Below the pieces are notes generated by a model. The model saw only the letters and a list, made by a program, of their open reading frames with translations, made no database searches and was not told the origin of the DNA. This document shows, piece after piece, positions 36,115 through 47,720 of a stretch of 64,000 bases of DNA. The position numbers were made by a program, and so were the translations under genes. Numbering within the stretch: position 1 is the stretch's first letter; every line of letters starts with the position of its first letter. Origin of the DNA: Aselliscus stoliczkanus. Lineage: Eukaryota > Chordata > Mammalia > Chiroptera > Hipposideridae. The stretch covers positions 121,795,523-121,859,522 of the forward strand of contig CM066730.1 in assembly GCA_033961575.1 (NCBI GenBank). Direction: 5' to 3'.

Positions 36115-36430
36115 GATTGATTTATTTCATTAACTCTGAAGTTCTAAAGTTCACCTTCAGGTATGGGTATATCCAGTGGCTCCAAAAGATATCAGGACTC
36201 CCTTTTCTGCTTTTGTTTTTGCACCATGCCGCCCGCTCTCTGTATTGTTCTGCTTTCCTCCATGTGGCCTTATTTTCAAGTGAGTCCTTTCTTCCAGTTG
36301 CCCTGGCAGCAGCCTATTTCTATCCTCTACCTAAGTAATCAAGGCCAACTCTTTTCCAATAATTCTCAAAAAAGATCACTAGTTAAATTTTATTGGCCAG
36401 GCATAAATCATGTATGTTCTTCTAGATTTT
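36115..36430 (+). other. Old interspersed repeat-like block
   Basis: 'gtatatccagtggctccaaa', 'tgtggccttattttcaagtg', 'cagttgccctggcagcagcc' and 'attggccaggcataaatcat' fit the motif order of an ancient mammalian repeat that I recognise but cannot name. Two overlapping open frames (75 and 89 codons) come from it. Confidence 0.4.
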
Positions 36431-36710
36431 AAAAGTGAGGTTAGGTTATCCTTCATAAATGTGGATTAAGAGTGAAGAAGCAGTGATTTCCCAAAAGAAA
36501 ATACAAGTATTATTTAAAAAACATGTATCTACTATATAACCTCACTTGAGATAAAACCAACTTTTTTTTAGTGTATTTCAATAATGGAATTTCCCCAGCA
36601 TTACAATTCTGCAGCATGTCTAAACTATTTCTAATGGGAACCTGTATTTTTATAGCAATTATTTTAGCCTTTTCCTACTTTAATTTTGCCTAATTTAAAG
36701 AAGTAGTTTA

Positions 36711-36839
36711 GGGCCGGCAGACTAGTGTGGTGGTTAAGCTCTGGTTTGGGAAGCCAGCGGCCCCGGTTCGGTTCCCATATATGAGGGCCGGTGACACTGC
36801 CCTCAAAAACAAAAACAAAAAAAACAAAACAAAATTCGT
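36711..36839 (+). mobile_element. tRNA-derived SINE, family A (diverged)
   Basis: GGGCCGGCAGACTAGTGTGG head, GGTTCGGTTCC B box, GCCCTC, then an (AAAAAC)-type tail. TSD AAAGAAGTAGTTTA at 36697-36710 and 36840-36853. Confidence 0.93.
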
Positions 36840-37220
36840 AAAGAAGTAGTTTATGTAATGAAAGTATTAGTTATTATCATAATGCTCCCTTTAAATAAGA
36901 CCCACGAAGCACTATTTGGAGAACAAGTTTAACATGATCTTAAAAAATATTGATTTTATTGAAAATAACTATACTGTTCAGATAATTCCATCTGAAAAAT
37001 GACTTAAATTTTCTGAAGAACCTGTTCAGATTTACCTAATAAATGAAATTAGTGCTAACAAAGCGATGAGAATATGCTTAAGTTGTTGATTTTTTCCAGG
37101 ACTAAGAGGATTTGTTTTAGCGTATACATATAAACTTGTCTATTCTCTCATGAGTAACTTATATGTGCCAGGCACCTGGCTGGTCAGGCTTAAGTATGCA
37201 GTTCATGATCACTGTACATA

Positions 37221-37293
37221 AAAAAGCTAATTGGCCCACACAGGGACCAAACCCCTGACTTTACTCTTATTATCTGAATCAACTGACCAGCCA
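37221..37293 (-). mobile_element. D-like SINE head fragment
   Basis: The reverse complement starts TGGCTGGTCAGTTGATTCAG, has a B-box-like GGTTTGGTCCC and CCTGTGTGGGCCAATTAGCT, then a poly-A-like run. Similar to the family D head but without the D tail. Confidence 0.45.
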
Positions 37294-37299
37294 TAGACA

Positions 37300-40200
37300 T
37301 GCAGAAATGTCATTAAATGTCCCAGGTTTCCTGACTCAGGCTTCTTCCCTACCATGCCACAAGTTTGGGGATGAGTCACCCCAGGGGCAGCCACTCACAT
37401 CTCAGCTTCCTGAGGAAGGAACCAGAACAACAGGCCAAAAAATCCTTAGAAACTGATAAGATTTAAGTCAGCACCTTGTTCGTCAACATCTCCTGGCACC
37501 CCCCACTGACTCCTTTTCCTTGGTACACTGATGTATGACAGTTACATCATTTTTCAGGAAATGGATCCTAGAACCCAGTTTTCTCTGTAGAATTATTATA
37601 TTTTTTTGTTGTTTGTTTGGGTTTTTTCTGTTACAGGAAATCTGAGTTGTTCTTTTTAAAAAACATTTTTCTTAGAGGATGTTAAAATCTAACTAGATGC
37701 ATCTCTGGCTTCAAGTATATCAGGATTTCAATCTCAATTACTATATTTCAAGATTACTTATGTTAATTTAAAGACATTCATAATTTTTCACTTTCCGTAC
37801 TGTACAAATCAGGTTGCAAAAGTACGTTCTTTTTTTCAACATCTAAAAACAAGTTCCATTCTCTCCATCATCCCAGTTTTTGGTTACTCCCTACATGAGA
37901 GATTGTTTCTAGCCTTTTCCCAATATGATTAAAATGATATAATTCATATTTAATGCATATATAAAATTTATAACATACAGTTTCATAATATAGCAACTGA
38001 CTAAATGCACTTATAGTATTTAATTATACATATATATAGTTAAAATACTTGAAAAAAACTTTTTTACCACGACTTTTCCAATGCATGATGTTTACAATTA
38101 TATTAACATCACATCATCATTTACTAAATGTCTTTAATATTGACCATCATGATAAGCATTCATAGACTGAGCCTGTCTTTTTAAAATATATATTATATTA
38201 CAGGCCTGGATGGTAAAATTCTATTCTCCTATTTAGTACAATGTGGTGATAGTGGGATTCAAATTTTCTGAAGATTGAATCAGAAATGCTGCCATTAAGT
38301 GCCTGATCTGATCTTGAAACATATAAATAAATAAACCATAAAAATATAAGGTTAATTTTATTAACTGCTATTTTAAGCTAAGGATGAAGGAAGAAATGAA
38401 TGCAGGAATGAAAGAAGGGAAGAAGAGTGCAGGGAAGGAAGAGAAGCAAAAGGGAGGAAGAAATGAGAAAAAGAAGGAAAAGAGGAAGGGAGAGAAGAGA
38501 AATAAAACAAAAATCACTTACAGATTGTGCATATACTTTTAATAGTGTGATTATGTAGCTATTTAAATCTACCTCTAAAAAATAAAATTACAAAAAATAC
38601 AGAAACTATCCTTAATCTAAAACTTTTTTAAAGTAATAAGATATGAAAACATAGTTTTATCTGCATTAGACATTGAATGAATATATTTGTTAAGAAACTC
38701 ACATAAAACAGCTAGAGCAGTTCTAAAAGAGACTTTTTTTCCCCTCATTCAAGCCAAAATACACTAGAAAGAAAGCACAAGTCCATAAAGGAAAGAGAAG
38801 TTAAGTGACCATTTTATTTAAAACGATTTGGCAAGTCACCTTCCTCATAGAGTTTGGGAGGACTCTTTATGTGAGCTCAAAAAGCTGTGAAAATACTGTG
38901 TATTATACAACTGAAAACATTACAGACATCCTAAAAAAATAACAAAAGTGAAATACAATGCTATTTCAATCACAAAATGTTAGCCATAAGAATTTACAAT
39001 AATATAACTTACATGGACAGTTATAAACATATAATTCTAGACATATATAGAAATAAGTATAAAATACTGTAATTAAAACATCCATTAAAACGCATATGGA
39101 TTTAAAAGTCTCACTGAAACTCTCCTGTTAACTTTTAAAGGATCTTAAAGCTGCTAGTTCAGCTGTTTAAATAATAGGAAGACTTGTAATAGGAACATAT
39201 TAGGTCATTGTATTAGAAAACCTACAGTTTATACCTCTGTAATGTGAGTCTTTCTGGGATATTCCTGACATGTTTTATTAACAGCACAGCCCTAGCCTGG
39301 GTATTATTTCAGCTACAGAAAGTCTTTTTAGAACCCATGTGAATGTATTTGATTGGGTATTAATGAAAGCATTTTAAATATCCTTAAGTGTGGCTAGTAG
39401 GAAGTGTGTTTCTGATGGCAATTTTCTCTCTCATTCACAATTCCACTAATGGTCATTATTCCCACAGTGTCGCTGTTTAGAAACTCTCTTAGAAGGCAAA
39501 GGTTGGGTTTCAATGAATTAATAAAATAACAGATGAAAACTGAAGTACTCATGACTGCTGAAAAGTGAAAAATAGGAGATTGATTTAGATCATTTTAAAA
39601 TTAGTTTCACTTGGAAGGTCACTTCCCAAAACTATCTCAGATGGTATTTAAGTATAGATGATGAATTATCCATGATGATAATAATGCTATATTATCTATG
39701 GTGCCATAGAGGGAAAGTAAAATATATTGCACCTAGCACAGGATACATGGTAAAAATGCATGGAGTGTCTTCACAATGGCTCTACACTGCTTCTTGAGTA
39801 GCCATGTTAACTCCAGCATACATACTCACATCCTCAACCTTATTCTTCTCCCCTGCTGGAGTGTGCATTGCTCACCCGTGTCTATTTGTAATTGAAAGAC
39901 TGAAAGATCACTCTTCCAGCACTATGCTGTTCAAAAGAATTTCCTAGCCCCTGCCTGTCTTCCTCTCTGCCTACGTCCCTTTTTCCTTTTTTTCCTCATA
40001 TTGTGCTAGAAGCAGTATTATAAATATGGTTTGTTGTTTGGAGTTACATCCTTCCTTTCCATACTTTCCTCTTGGTAATCTTTTAAAAATTTAAAATATT
40101 GAATCCAACTTTTGATTAGTCAGTTCGTAGCAGTTTTTTTATGCATCCACGTATACATTCAACACAACATTAACTTCACCCTTTAAATTAGGAGCCCCAC

Positions 40201-40315
40201 AAAAAAGGGATCAAAGCTTCACATACTGAACTTTTTCTAAAATAGGCTATGCTAAACACTTTTACAAATTATCTCATTGAAAATCTGCAACAATCTACTC
40301 CCTCCAACCCTGACT
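37300..40315. other. Long stretch without recognised genes or young repeats
   Basis: 37320-37560 is somewhat GC-richer and of high complexity. 38380-38500 is purine-rich (AGGAAG type). The rest is AT-rich and featureless by eye. No gene seen. Confidence 0.45.
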
Positions 40316-40319
40316 GAGT

Positions 40320-40560
40320 CTGCATTATGTGGCAAAAAGAACACCTAGCCAGAAGGAAGAAGGCCTGGGTCCTGGCCCTTGTCCACTGCTTACCAGTTGT
40401 TTAATCATGGACACCTCATTCTACCCATTTTAAACCTTCATGTTCAAATCAAGATAATAATGGCCAAAGTTCATACATGGAAATGGATGTGAAAATTGTC
40501 TCTACATTTTAAAGTGCTATTCAAGCATCAAGTATTAGAATCTCCCTCACGAAGTTGCAT
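40320..40560 (+). mobile_element. MIR SINE
   Basis: 'ggcaaaaagaacacctagcc', 'cctgggtcctggcccttgtc', 'ccagttgtttaatcatggac', 'ttcaaatcaagataataatg' and 'ttttaaagtgctattcaag' follow the sense MIR order. Confidence 0.7.
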
Positions 40561-40831
40561 GAAAGACTACCTTCAATTTTTCACATAATTAACTCTTAAA
40601 AATGTAAATTAGAGTCACTTAAAACTTGTCCCTATAACAATACCACTATCACTTTTTCATATGTTCTTATTTGGAAGAAAAAAATGGTTGAGGTAAGGAT
40701 AGGATTGAAATTATACATAATTAGGGGGGTCAATATCCTGAAGCTTGTTTGCTAGTGACAAGTTAAATGCTTTATGTATGTCTCAAAGAGAAAAGACAAG
40801 TTTCTCCTGTGGCTATATCTTCAATATTCTG

Positions 40832-41030
<199 letters not shown>

Positions 41031-41032
41031 GA

Positions 41033-41072
41033 AAAAGAAAAGAAAAGAAAAGAGAAGAAAAGAAAAGAAAAG

Positions 41073-41098
<26 letters not shown>
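41033..41098. repeat. (AAAAG)n microsatellite
   Basis: About 12 AAAAG units directly after the (AG)n tract, making one purine-only region of some 260 bp. Confidence 0.97.
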
Positions 41099-41103
<5 letters not shown>

Positions 41104-41449
41104 CTCAAGGTGGAAATGTCCTGTTGGTAAAGATTTGGGGGCTAGGAGCCAGGGTACATGATGGACAATGAGGCTGAGAAAAAGACAAGAGGCCAAATAG
41201 ATTTTGAGTCAAGGCAAGTTAGTAAGACGTTTCCAGTTGAGGAAATGGTTGAGAAACTTTTGAAATGGTATAATTATAGTATATTTTATTGAAACACCTT
41301 AGTAAAGCCTGCCCCTTCACACATACACATTTTATGATAGTGGTACTATGGTGAGGAATTAAGAATCAAGACAACATCAGGTAGATGATAATGTTGTGTA
41401 GAAAAGCAGTCTAGACAGGGTGCAGACCAGAAGAAATTAGACTGAAAGG

Positions 41450-41660
41450 GGCTGGTACATTTGTACATCACTAGGATGCCTTAGAAACTGGATTCAAATC
41501 TATATCTTGCAGTTATAAGTGGTATGATCTTGGGAAAGCCCTTTTTTTCTTTTCTGAGGCACTGATTCATTAGGAATATTTGAGGGTGATGATAATTTCC
41601 ACCATGAGAGATTACTGTCTAGAGTAAATATGGAAAAAATATATACATGACCAATGATAG
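41450..41660 (+). mobile_element. MIR-like SINE, weak
   Basis: 'ctggattcaaatctatatct', 'gtggtatgatcttgggaaag' and 'ctttctgaggcactgattc'-like text fit a decayed sense MIR. Confidence 0.4.
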
Positions 41661-42135
41661 GTGATATGGATATACTCAATATGCTCTAGCGTCCTTGAGC
41701 CTTTTCGTCCTCTAAGAGTTAAATAAATAAATGTTAAAACTCTACCCCTCCCTCCTTGTCTGTCTATGGTATTAATGAGGATATTTCCAGGAATAAAGAT
41801 TAGTACGCTGCTATAGAGAACCAGGAGTTGACCTTGACTCCGAGCTATATATGTATATATTCTCCTTCTGCCTGTAAGCTATCAGTGTTGTATCAGTGAT
41901 GTGGATTTCATTGTAACAGTAAACTGAGCAGAACTACAGGTGTCAGGCCCTATGACAGCCAAGAAAGGAAGTGATGACCATCTCTTCATCTTCTTAGCAC
42001 TACCTAACATTCTGCTGCCCATCTTATTTCAATATAGGAAGTGATCTGACAAACTAGTTTTCACTGAGTTAATATTAAATTATAGTCTAATATATAAGCT
42101 TCTCTGAGGGATAAGTATGTAAATATTAAAAATCA
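41661..42135. other. Unassigned DNA
   Basis: Nothing recognised. Confidence 0.4.
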
Positions 42136-42139
42136 TAAC

Positions 42140-42360
42140 AACAGAAAACATATACTGAGCACTTTCTGTGTTAACAGGAACTTTTCTAAGCACTCTTTAT
42201 GTATTTTAGATATCATTTAACGTCAATCAACCACAGGGCAAAGGTACTTTTAATATCCCTATTTTCAAAATAAAAATAATTAAACTTTATTAGGTTAAAG
42301 AATATAGCTAAGTAAGACATCACTATTAAATAGTGGAACTAAGATTTAATATAATTTTAA
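42140..42360 (-). mobile_element. MIR SINE (antisense)
   Basis: 'aacatatactgagcactttc', 'ggaacttttctaagcactct' and 'aatatccctattttcaaaat' are diverged antisense MIR motifs. Confidence 0.65.
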
Positions 42361-42652
42361 TATTCAATAAATATATATTACTATTAATACCTGTAGTTAT
42401 TAATATTAATATATTTGTTAATAATTGATATGTTTATTATTAATATTCCCCTTGGATGAATTTTATCATCTCATAACATCTCAAGGCAAATTAGATAATC
42501 TTATTACTTTCTGACATCAAAAAAGAGAATCTTACCCTACTCTCATGGAAATATTTTCGAACAATCTAATTCTACCCATACCCATGTGTTTGGACTGTTA
42601 ATTAATATATCTAGAACTCTATACTAGGTGACTCCCTTTTTAAAACCCCTCA

Positions 42653-42771
42653 TGGGCCGGCCGAGTGGCGTGGTGGTTAAGTGCTGGCTTGAGAAGCCAG
42701 CAGCCCCGGTTCGGGGCCCACATATGAGGGCCAGTGACACTGCCCTCAAAAAAATAAATAAATAAATAAAT
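42653..42771 (+). mobile_element. tRNA-derived SINE, family A, with (AAAT)n tail
   Basis: GGGCCGGCCGAGTGGCGTGG head, GCCCTC, then an A run changing into (AAAT)n. TSD AAAACCCCTCA / AAAATCCCTCA (42642-42652, 42772-42782). Confidence 0.93.
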
Positions 42772-42854
42772 AAAATCCCTCAGAGTTTTCTCATAGCTCA
42801 AAGAACTTAGTCCATATTTCTATAAGGCCAGGGTGATTAGCCTCTCCATATTTA

Positions 42855-43255
42855 TTTTGTAAATATGTCAAAGCTTCTTTTCCTGTGCCCCCTCTGCTGC
42901 ATGCAGTGCTGTCCCCACATCCTTCATGACCTTGCCAACTTCCACTCATCTCCAGAGTCAAATGAAGAATAACTCTCATGATAAAGAGTTTTGAGACCCA
43001 ATACCTAAGGCTGGATGAAATCCACCTGTTATAATACTTAATACTCTACTAACCTATGCAACACTAACGTGGCACTAATTAACAATAATTTTTATAATTG
43101 TTTTCTCTATTCCCATAGATAGGAAAACTCCACAAGGGCAAGAGTACACCTCTTGTTTGTTTTCTTCTTATTTTCACCATTGTATCCCATTTCTTACATA
43201 CCATAACCGTATTCCAGTACCTAACATATATTTTCTTATACTCACATGGGCACAT
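42855..43255 (+). mobile_element. L2-like LINE 3' end
   Basis: 'ttcatgaccttgccaacttc', later 'ataggaaaactccacaaggg' and 'ccattgtatcccatttctta' with 'ccagtacctaacatatattt' follow the L2 3' order. Confidence 0.5.
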
Positions 43256-43318
43256 CAAACTCAAAATGCCCAAGGTTCAGCTCCTTAATCCCTCCCCAAA
43301 AGTGAGAACTTGTCAAAT

Positions 43319-43802
43319 TCTGACAATTAAGTTTGTGAACTCATCCTAGAAAAAGTGCTACACACCTCATTGCTGAATATCATTATAGTCACCTTCAAAG
43401 CATTCCTCTTAAGAAGCTATGCACCGATGCCAGTACCTAGTCCACCCTTCAAAGCAATTTTGAAACTCAATATTTCTTTTATCTTTGGGTAAAGAAAGAA
43501 GTCATTGGGGCCATATGAGATGAGTAGGGAGGGTGTTTCAAGACAGTTATTTGTTTATTGGCTGAAAACTCCCTCACAAACAGTGCTGTGTGAGCTGGTG
43601 CATCGTCGTGATGCAAGAGACATGAATTATTGGCAAAAAGTTCAGGTCGTCCAACGTTTTCACGCAGCCTTTTTAGCACTTCCAAATAGTAAACTGGATT
43701 AACTGTTTGTCCAGTTGGTACAAATTCATAACGAATAATCCCTCGGATATCAAAAAAGGTTAGCAACATCGTTGCAACAAATTTGCAAACTTAATTGTCA
43801 GA
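43319..43802 (-). mobile_element. Internally deleted mariner transposon
   Basis: The left end CTGACAATTAAGTTTGTGAA and the reverse complement of the right end, CTGACAATTAAGTTTGCAAA, are terminal inverted repeats. In between lies only the second half of a mariner transposase on the minus strand, so the first half was lost together with the 5' UTR. At about 484 bp it is far shorter than a full mariner (about 1.3 kb). TA target duplications are not obvious at the edges. Confidence 0.85.
43479..43769 (-). pseudogene. mariner transposase remnant (C-terminal half)
   Basis: The frame reads MLLTFFDIRGIIRYEFVP, which holds the first catalytic Asp context (FFDI), then LLHHDDAPAHTALFVREF, the second catalytic Asp context, and KHPPYSSHMAP where the conserved YSPDLAPxDFF motif is expected. 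The third catalytic Asp is gone (MTSFF). After the stop, the same strand still shows the family C-terminus NCFEGWTRYWHRCIAS out to about 43385. DD34D transposases of the IS630/Tc1/mariner superfamily cut and paste DNA at TA; this copy cannot be active. Confidence 0.85.
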
Positions 43803-43889
43803 CATTGTACAGTCAATCATCCAGAAATCATTTTCCGTTGCCTGCTTCCCTCCTTCTGATCAGCTAGTCATGTAGTGGCATGGATTCTA

Positions 43890-44290
43890 CTTATTTTTTT
43901 TATTGTTATTTATTTATTTATGTATTTATTTATTTGTTTATTCAGTTACTTTTGACATGCAATATTATTTTGTATTAGTTCCAGATGTATACCTTACTTA
44001 TTTGTGGCATCTAAAAAGCAAAATAAATGAACAAACAAAACCGAAACAGACTTGGATTCAGAGAACAAACTGATGGTTGCGAGAGGGGTGCGGGGTTTGG
44101 GAGCTGCGTGAAAAGGTGAAGGGATTAAGAAATACAAATAGGTAGTTACAAAATAGTCATGGGGATGCAAAATACAGCATAGAGAATATAGTCAATGTTG
44201 CAACAACTATTCGTAGTGCTCATTGAGTACTAGACTAGTCAAAGGGATCACTGCACAAATTATATAAATGTCTAACCATTACATTGGTTT
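43890..44290 (-). mobile_element. LINE-1 3' end with 5' inversion (twin priming)
   Basis: 43890-43993 is antisense: a poly-T/(TTTA)n tail complement followed by the complement of the last bases of an L1 ('gaactaatacaaaata'-type end). 43994-44285 is sense: 'aatgaacaaacaaaaccgaa', 'tggttgcgagaggggtgcgg', 'aatatagtcaatgttgcaac' and 'atgtctaaccattacattgg'. The L1 sequence that would follow the end of the sense part is the very part that is antisense, so the two are one L1 insertion on the minus strand with its 5' part inverted. Confidence 0.75.
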
Positions 44291-44499
44291 CTGCTTCTTA
44301 AACTCTTCCTCCTCTTCCTTTGCAAAACCCAACACTCAATCCATCTTGAGATATTTTCAGAAGTTGTCTGGCCTTTTTGTCTCCAATCTACCTCTCAAAA
44401 AGACATTGTTGTTGTTTTTTGTTTTTTTTCCAAAACACATAGCTGTTCAAGTTACTTTTCTGTTGAAAGTCTTTCAATGAACAATTTAACTACCTTCAA

Positions 44500-44790
44500 A
44501 ATATTGTCCCATACTTTTTCTGTTGTCTTCACTCATCCCTCACATCCACACTCCCCTCCAACTATGCCACACCCTCCAATTGCCTTCACATATCTTGCAT
44601 TTCATGTGCCTTCGCCACCCCCACCCCAATCTTGGGTCATTTTTCCTCCTTTGAGAATGCAGCTAACTCTTATTTATCTTTCAGAATCACCTGTCAATTC
44701 CTCTAGGAAACTTTTTCTTACTCATTCCTATGCTTTACTGTTCTTCAGGGTTTGATACTTCCACAGGGCCCTATAATCAAAACTAAAAGT
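44500..44790 (+). mobile_element. L2-like LINE 3' fragment
   Basis: 'cttatttatctttcagaatc', 'aggaaactttttcttactca' and 'acttccacagggccctataa' follow L2-type 3' text. A 92-codon frame here is chance. Confidence 0.4.
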
Positions 44791-45350
44791 TCTGTGTGTT
44801 CATCATCTATTAATACTGAAATAGGAAAGATCAAATTTGGTTAGAACAATTCCAAATTTCAAATTCATTAGAAGGAATACATTTTTTTCAATTTTTTTCT
44901 GTTTTGTTTGGTATTCAATATATCATTTCTGTTTCAATTTTAGTTTGAGAGAAAATCCAGACATCATAGGAACCCACTGAGGGTTGTGGTTTCGTTTTGT
45001 TTTCATAATGAAATATTTGTAATAAAATCTTTCTAATGGTATCAGAAAGCCTATGGGAACTGTAAAACCACTCAGCTCCCCAGGACTATTCTTTTTTTTT
45101 TTTTTTAACCTCTAAATTGTTGATTTTTTAGATAAAAGCTTTAAAAGCTTTAAAAATGATTTGGGGTACTTCCTGATTTTCTAAAACTACAAAGACAATA
45201 TTTCAATGAATGTGGTGTTTTTCTGTATTAAGGGAACCTCAAAGGAGTCTCCACAGATGTGAGCTGTGGGTGTGAGATGCACAAAACATGACCTCTTATT
45301 CTTTCACAGAAATCATGTAAGGATTTCAAGGAATTGGTTTTCTTTCTTTT
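44791..45350. other. Unassigned DNA
   Basis: Nothing recognised. Confidence 0.4.
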
Positions 45351-45351
45351 C

Positions 45352-45381
45352 ATGTGTGTGTGTGTGTGTGGGGGGGGGGTG

Positions 45382-45422
<41 letters not shown>
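45352..45422. repeat. (TG)n-G10-(GA)n compound microsatellite
   Basis: TG units, a run of ten G, then about 20 GA units. The ORFs on both strands across it are artefacts. Confidence 0.95.
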
Positions 45423-45690
45423 GGGAGGGAGTTTGACGATTCCTTTCATCTGCATGATTTCTATTTAACCCTATATATTTTGGGGATTTATAAAGTTAAG
45501 TGTTTAAAATGTAAAAGGAATGAATGTTTTTTTTTGTTTTTGTTTTGTTGTTTAGCTCAACCTCTGTATCTTTTCAATGTTATCATGAGTGTTGTGGTCA
45601 AAACTATTAAACCTATTATGTTACCTTTTGTATATAAGAAGGGACTAAATAAGTTTGAGTATATATATTAAATGTGGTTTGTTAATGTTA
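45423..45690. other. Unassigned DNA
   Basis: No recognised element. Confidence 0.4.
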
Positions 45691-45703
45691 AAAATAAAAC
45701 AGG

Positions 45704-45800
45704 AAGAGCCGGCCCAGTGGCGCGGTGGTTAAGAGCTGGCTTGGGACGCCAGCAGCCCCGGTTCGGGTCCCACATATGAGGGCCAGTGACACTGCCCAAA

Positions 45801-45836
<36 letters not shown>
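45704..45836 (+). mobile_element. tRNA-derived SINE, family A, with (AAAT)n tail
   Basis: GAGCCGGCCCAGTGGCGCGG head, with TTAAGAGCTGGCTTGGGACG in the anticodon-arm region (intermediate between A and C types), and GGTTCGGGTCC B box. The tail is about 12 AAAT units. TSD AAAATAAAACAGG at 45691-45703, repeated at the end of the tail (to 45849). Confidence 0.93.
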
Positions 45837-45843
<7 letters not shown>

Positions 45844-46340
45844 AACAGGCAATGAGTTTGCCAGCAAAAATGGGTTAATTCAGGAACAGAAAAGAATTGC
45901 AATTCCAGAAAAGCAATCTACAGCAAAAACCATAGTTAATTCCAACAAACAAAGGAGAGGAACATTATTTTGTGGAGAAAGAGGAAGTAGCGATGTGCTA
46001 TTTTGAACAAAAGTCCATTGGGGGAAAGTGAGAGTTCAGGGATATGATGGTTTCTCACTAACTGAGTTGCTGGGGTAATAGATTCCTTGTAGAAAATGCA
46101 ATGTACATACATCATTTCCTGTTGTGGTTCATAATTGGTGATTCCTTCCTGTTGATGATTTGTCTGTTGGGGACTGTAATTGACAGTTCTTCCTGTAGTT
46201 GACATTGAGTGGTACTGTGTGAGAGTGCTGTATGCTGGCCTCCCTATTCCATTTTAGTGAGGCTTCCCTTAATTAATTTTTTTCTCAGGTTAAATTAAGA
46301 AACTTCACAGATATTATTATAAAATAAATATTTAAATTGG

Positions 46341-46346
<6 letters not shown>

Positions 46347-46383
<37 letters not shown>

Positions 46384-46407
46384 GCACACACACACACACA
46401 CACACGT
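46347..46407. repeat. (TA)n(CA)n microsatellite
   Basis: About 17 TA units followed by 12 CA units, directly against the TA of the next element. Confidence 0.95.
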
Positions 46408-46410
46408 ATA

Positions 46411-46649
46411 CACAGAGGGTTTCAAAAATATATATACACATTTTTAAGAAAGGAAAAACTATTAAAATTGTAATCCTCAATATATACCAATAACAAAAAA
46501 AATGAATACAAGTCACATTTGACTTCTGCAATTACAAGAGGTGCTCAAAGTGGTTACCATCAGCATCCAGACACTTCTGATTATGGTGAGCTTGAGCAAC
46601 ATTGACCAAAGTGTCTGCTTGTATACATATTTTTGGCACCCTCAGTGCA
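46411..46649. mobile_element. mariner-type MITE, copy 2
   Basis: A 239 bp sister of 21487-21727, flanked by TA (46409-46410, 46650-46651). Ends CACAGAGGGTTTCAAAAATA and, in complement, TGCACTGAGGGTGCCAAAAA. The interior again encodes NQKCLDADGNHFEHLL then stop on the minus strand, identical to copy 1. Inserted at the edge of a microsatellite. Confidence 0.87.
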
Positions 46650-46789
46650 TATTCTGTGACATATTTATAGTACATATATAATTAACAGAAAACTATTGAA
46701 AAGATAGAAGTCTATTGGCAGGATAGATAAATTATGAAAAACAAAACCCTCAGGGGGTGAAAAAAACTGTCTATCTTTAATTAACTTGA

Positions 46790-46930
46790 CTGAATTACTT
46801 AATCTTTCTTGTTTTCAGCTTTTTACAGTAAATGATATCTACCTCAGATCTGTGTGGGTCAAATAAAATATTATGCATAAATTTTCTAGCAAAACCTAGC
46901 ATATGGAAAATCCTCAGTAAAGGTAGGTGT
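46790..46930 (+). mobile_element. MIR-like SINE fragment
   Basis: 'gactgaattacttaatcttt', 'gtaaatgatatctacctcag', 'tgtgggtcaaataaaatatt' and 'aaatcctcagtaaaggtagg' follow the 3' half of MIR. Confidence 0.6.
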
Positions 46931-47435
46931 TCCCCCTTCAGACTTTTGAAAACATAATAGTTCTAAATGTGTAATACTTGTTTTATGTGTTTAATCATGG
47001 TCACATAATATTTTAAATTATCAGAAAAGAAAATGTGGCTCTTAAACTTAAGTCAAGTGCTTGTTTAGATACAATGTTAGGTTTCCTAAATTCATCTTTC
47101 AATCTAATCTACCCTTCACTTAGGCTGGCAAATGGTACTATTATATAAAATTTTTAATATTATAGAATTATCTTTTTAATATTATAGAATTATTATCTTG
47201 GGTACAGAGTGTGAAATTGTGGTGGACAGAAAGAAGAGGAGGGGTTCTGGTTTCCCATCAGGGAGTGTTTCTTGTGACCTTCCAAACATTGATATGCAAT
47301 TTTCTCTGCATAATTCAATAGTCTGATTTCTTCATCTATACAATGAGGATAATAATATATAATCTGTTCAACTTTCTTTTTTTCTTTTGTCTTTTTTTTC
47401 CTAATAATCCAAAACTAAAGAGTTTGCAGAGATTA
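46931..47435. other. Unassigned AT-rich DNA
   Basis: A direct short duplication 'ttaatattatagaatta' lies at 47154-47188. Nothing else recognised. Confidence 0.4.
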
Positions 47436-47439
47436 TTTA

Positions 47440-47720
47440 AAAAATAGTTTTATTGACGTAAATTTGAAATAATAAACTGAATATAATAACACAATTTCAT
47501 AAGTTTTGGTACACATATTCACCTGAGAAACCATCACTACAATCAAGACAGTGAACTTATTCATTAATATCTTCACCATCAAAGTTTCTTCATGCTCTTT
47601 TGTAATACCTCCTCTTTATTTCTGTTCTTCCCAGTACCCACACAACCACTAATCTGCTATCTGTCACTGTAGATTATTCTTCTCTCAAGTATTTGTATCT
47701 CTAATTTCTCACCTATATGA
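47440..47720 (-). mobile_element. Antisense LINE-1 3' fragment
   Basis: 'ataagttttggtacacatat', 'cacctgagaaaccatcacta', 'caatcaagacagtgaactta' and 'acccacacaaccactaatct' are complements of an old L1 3' region. Confidence 0.75.
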
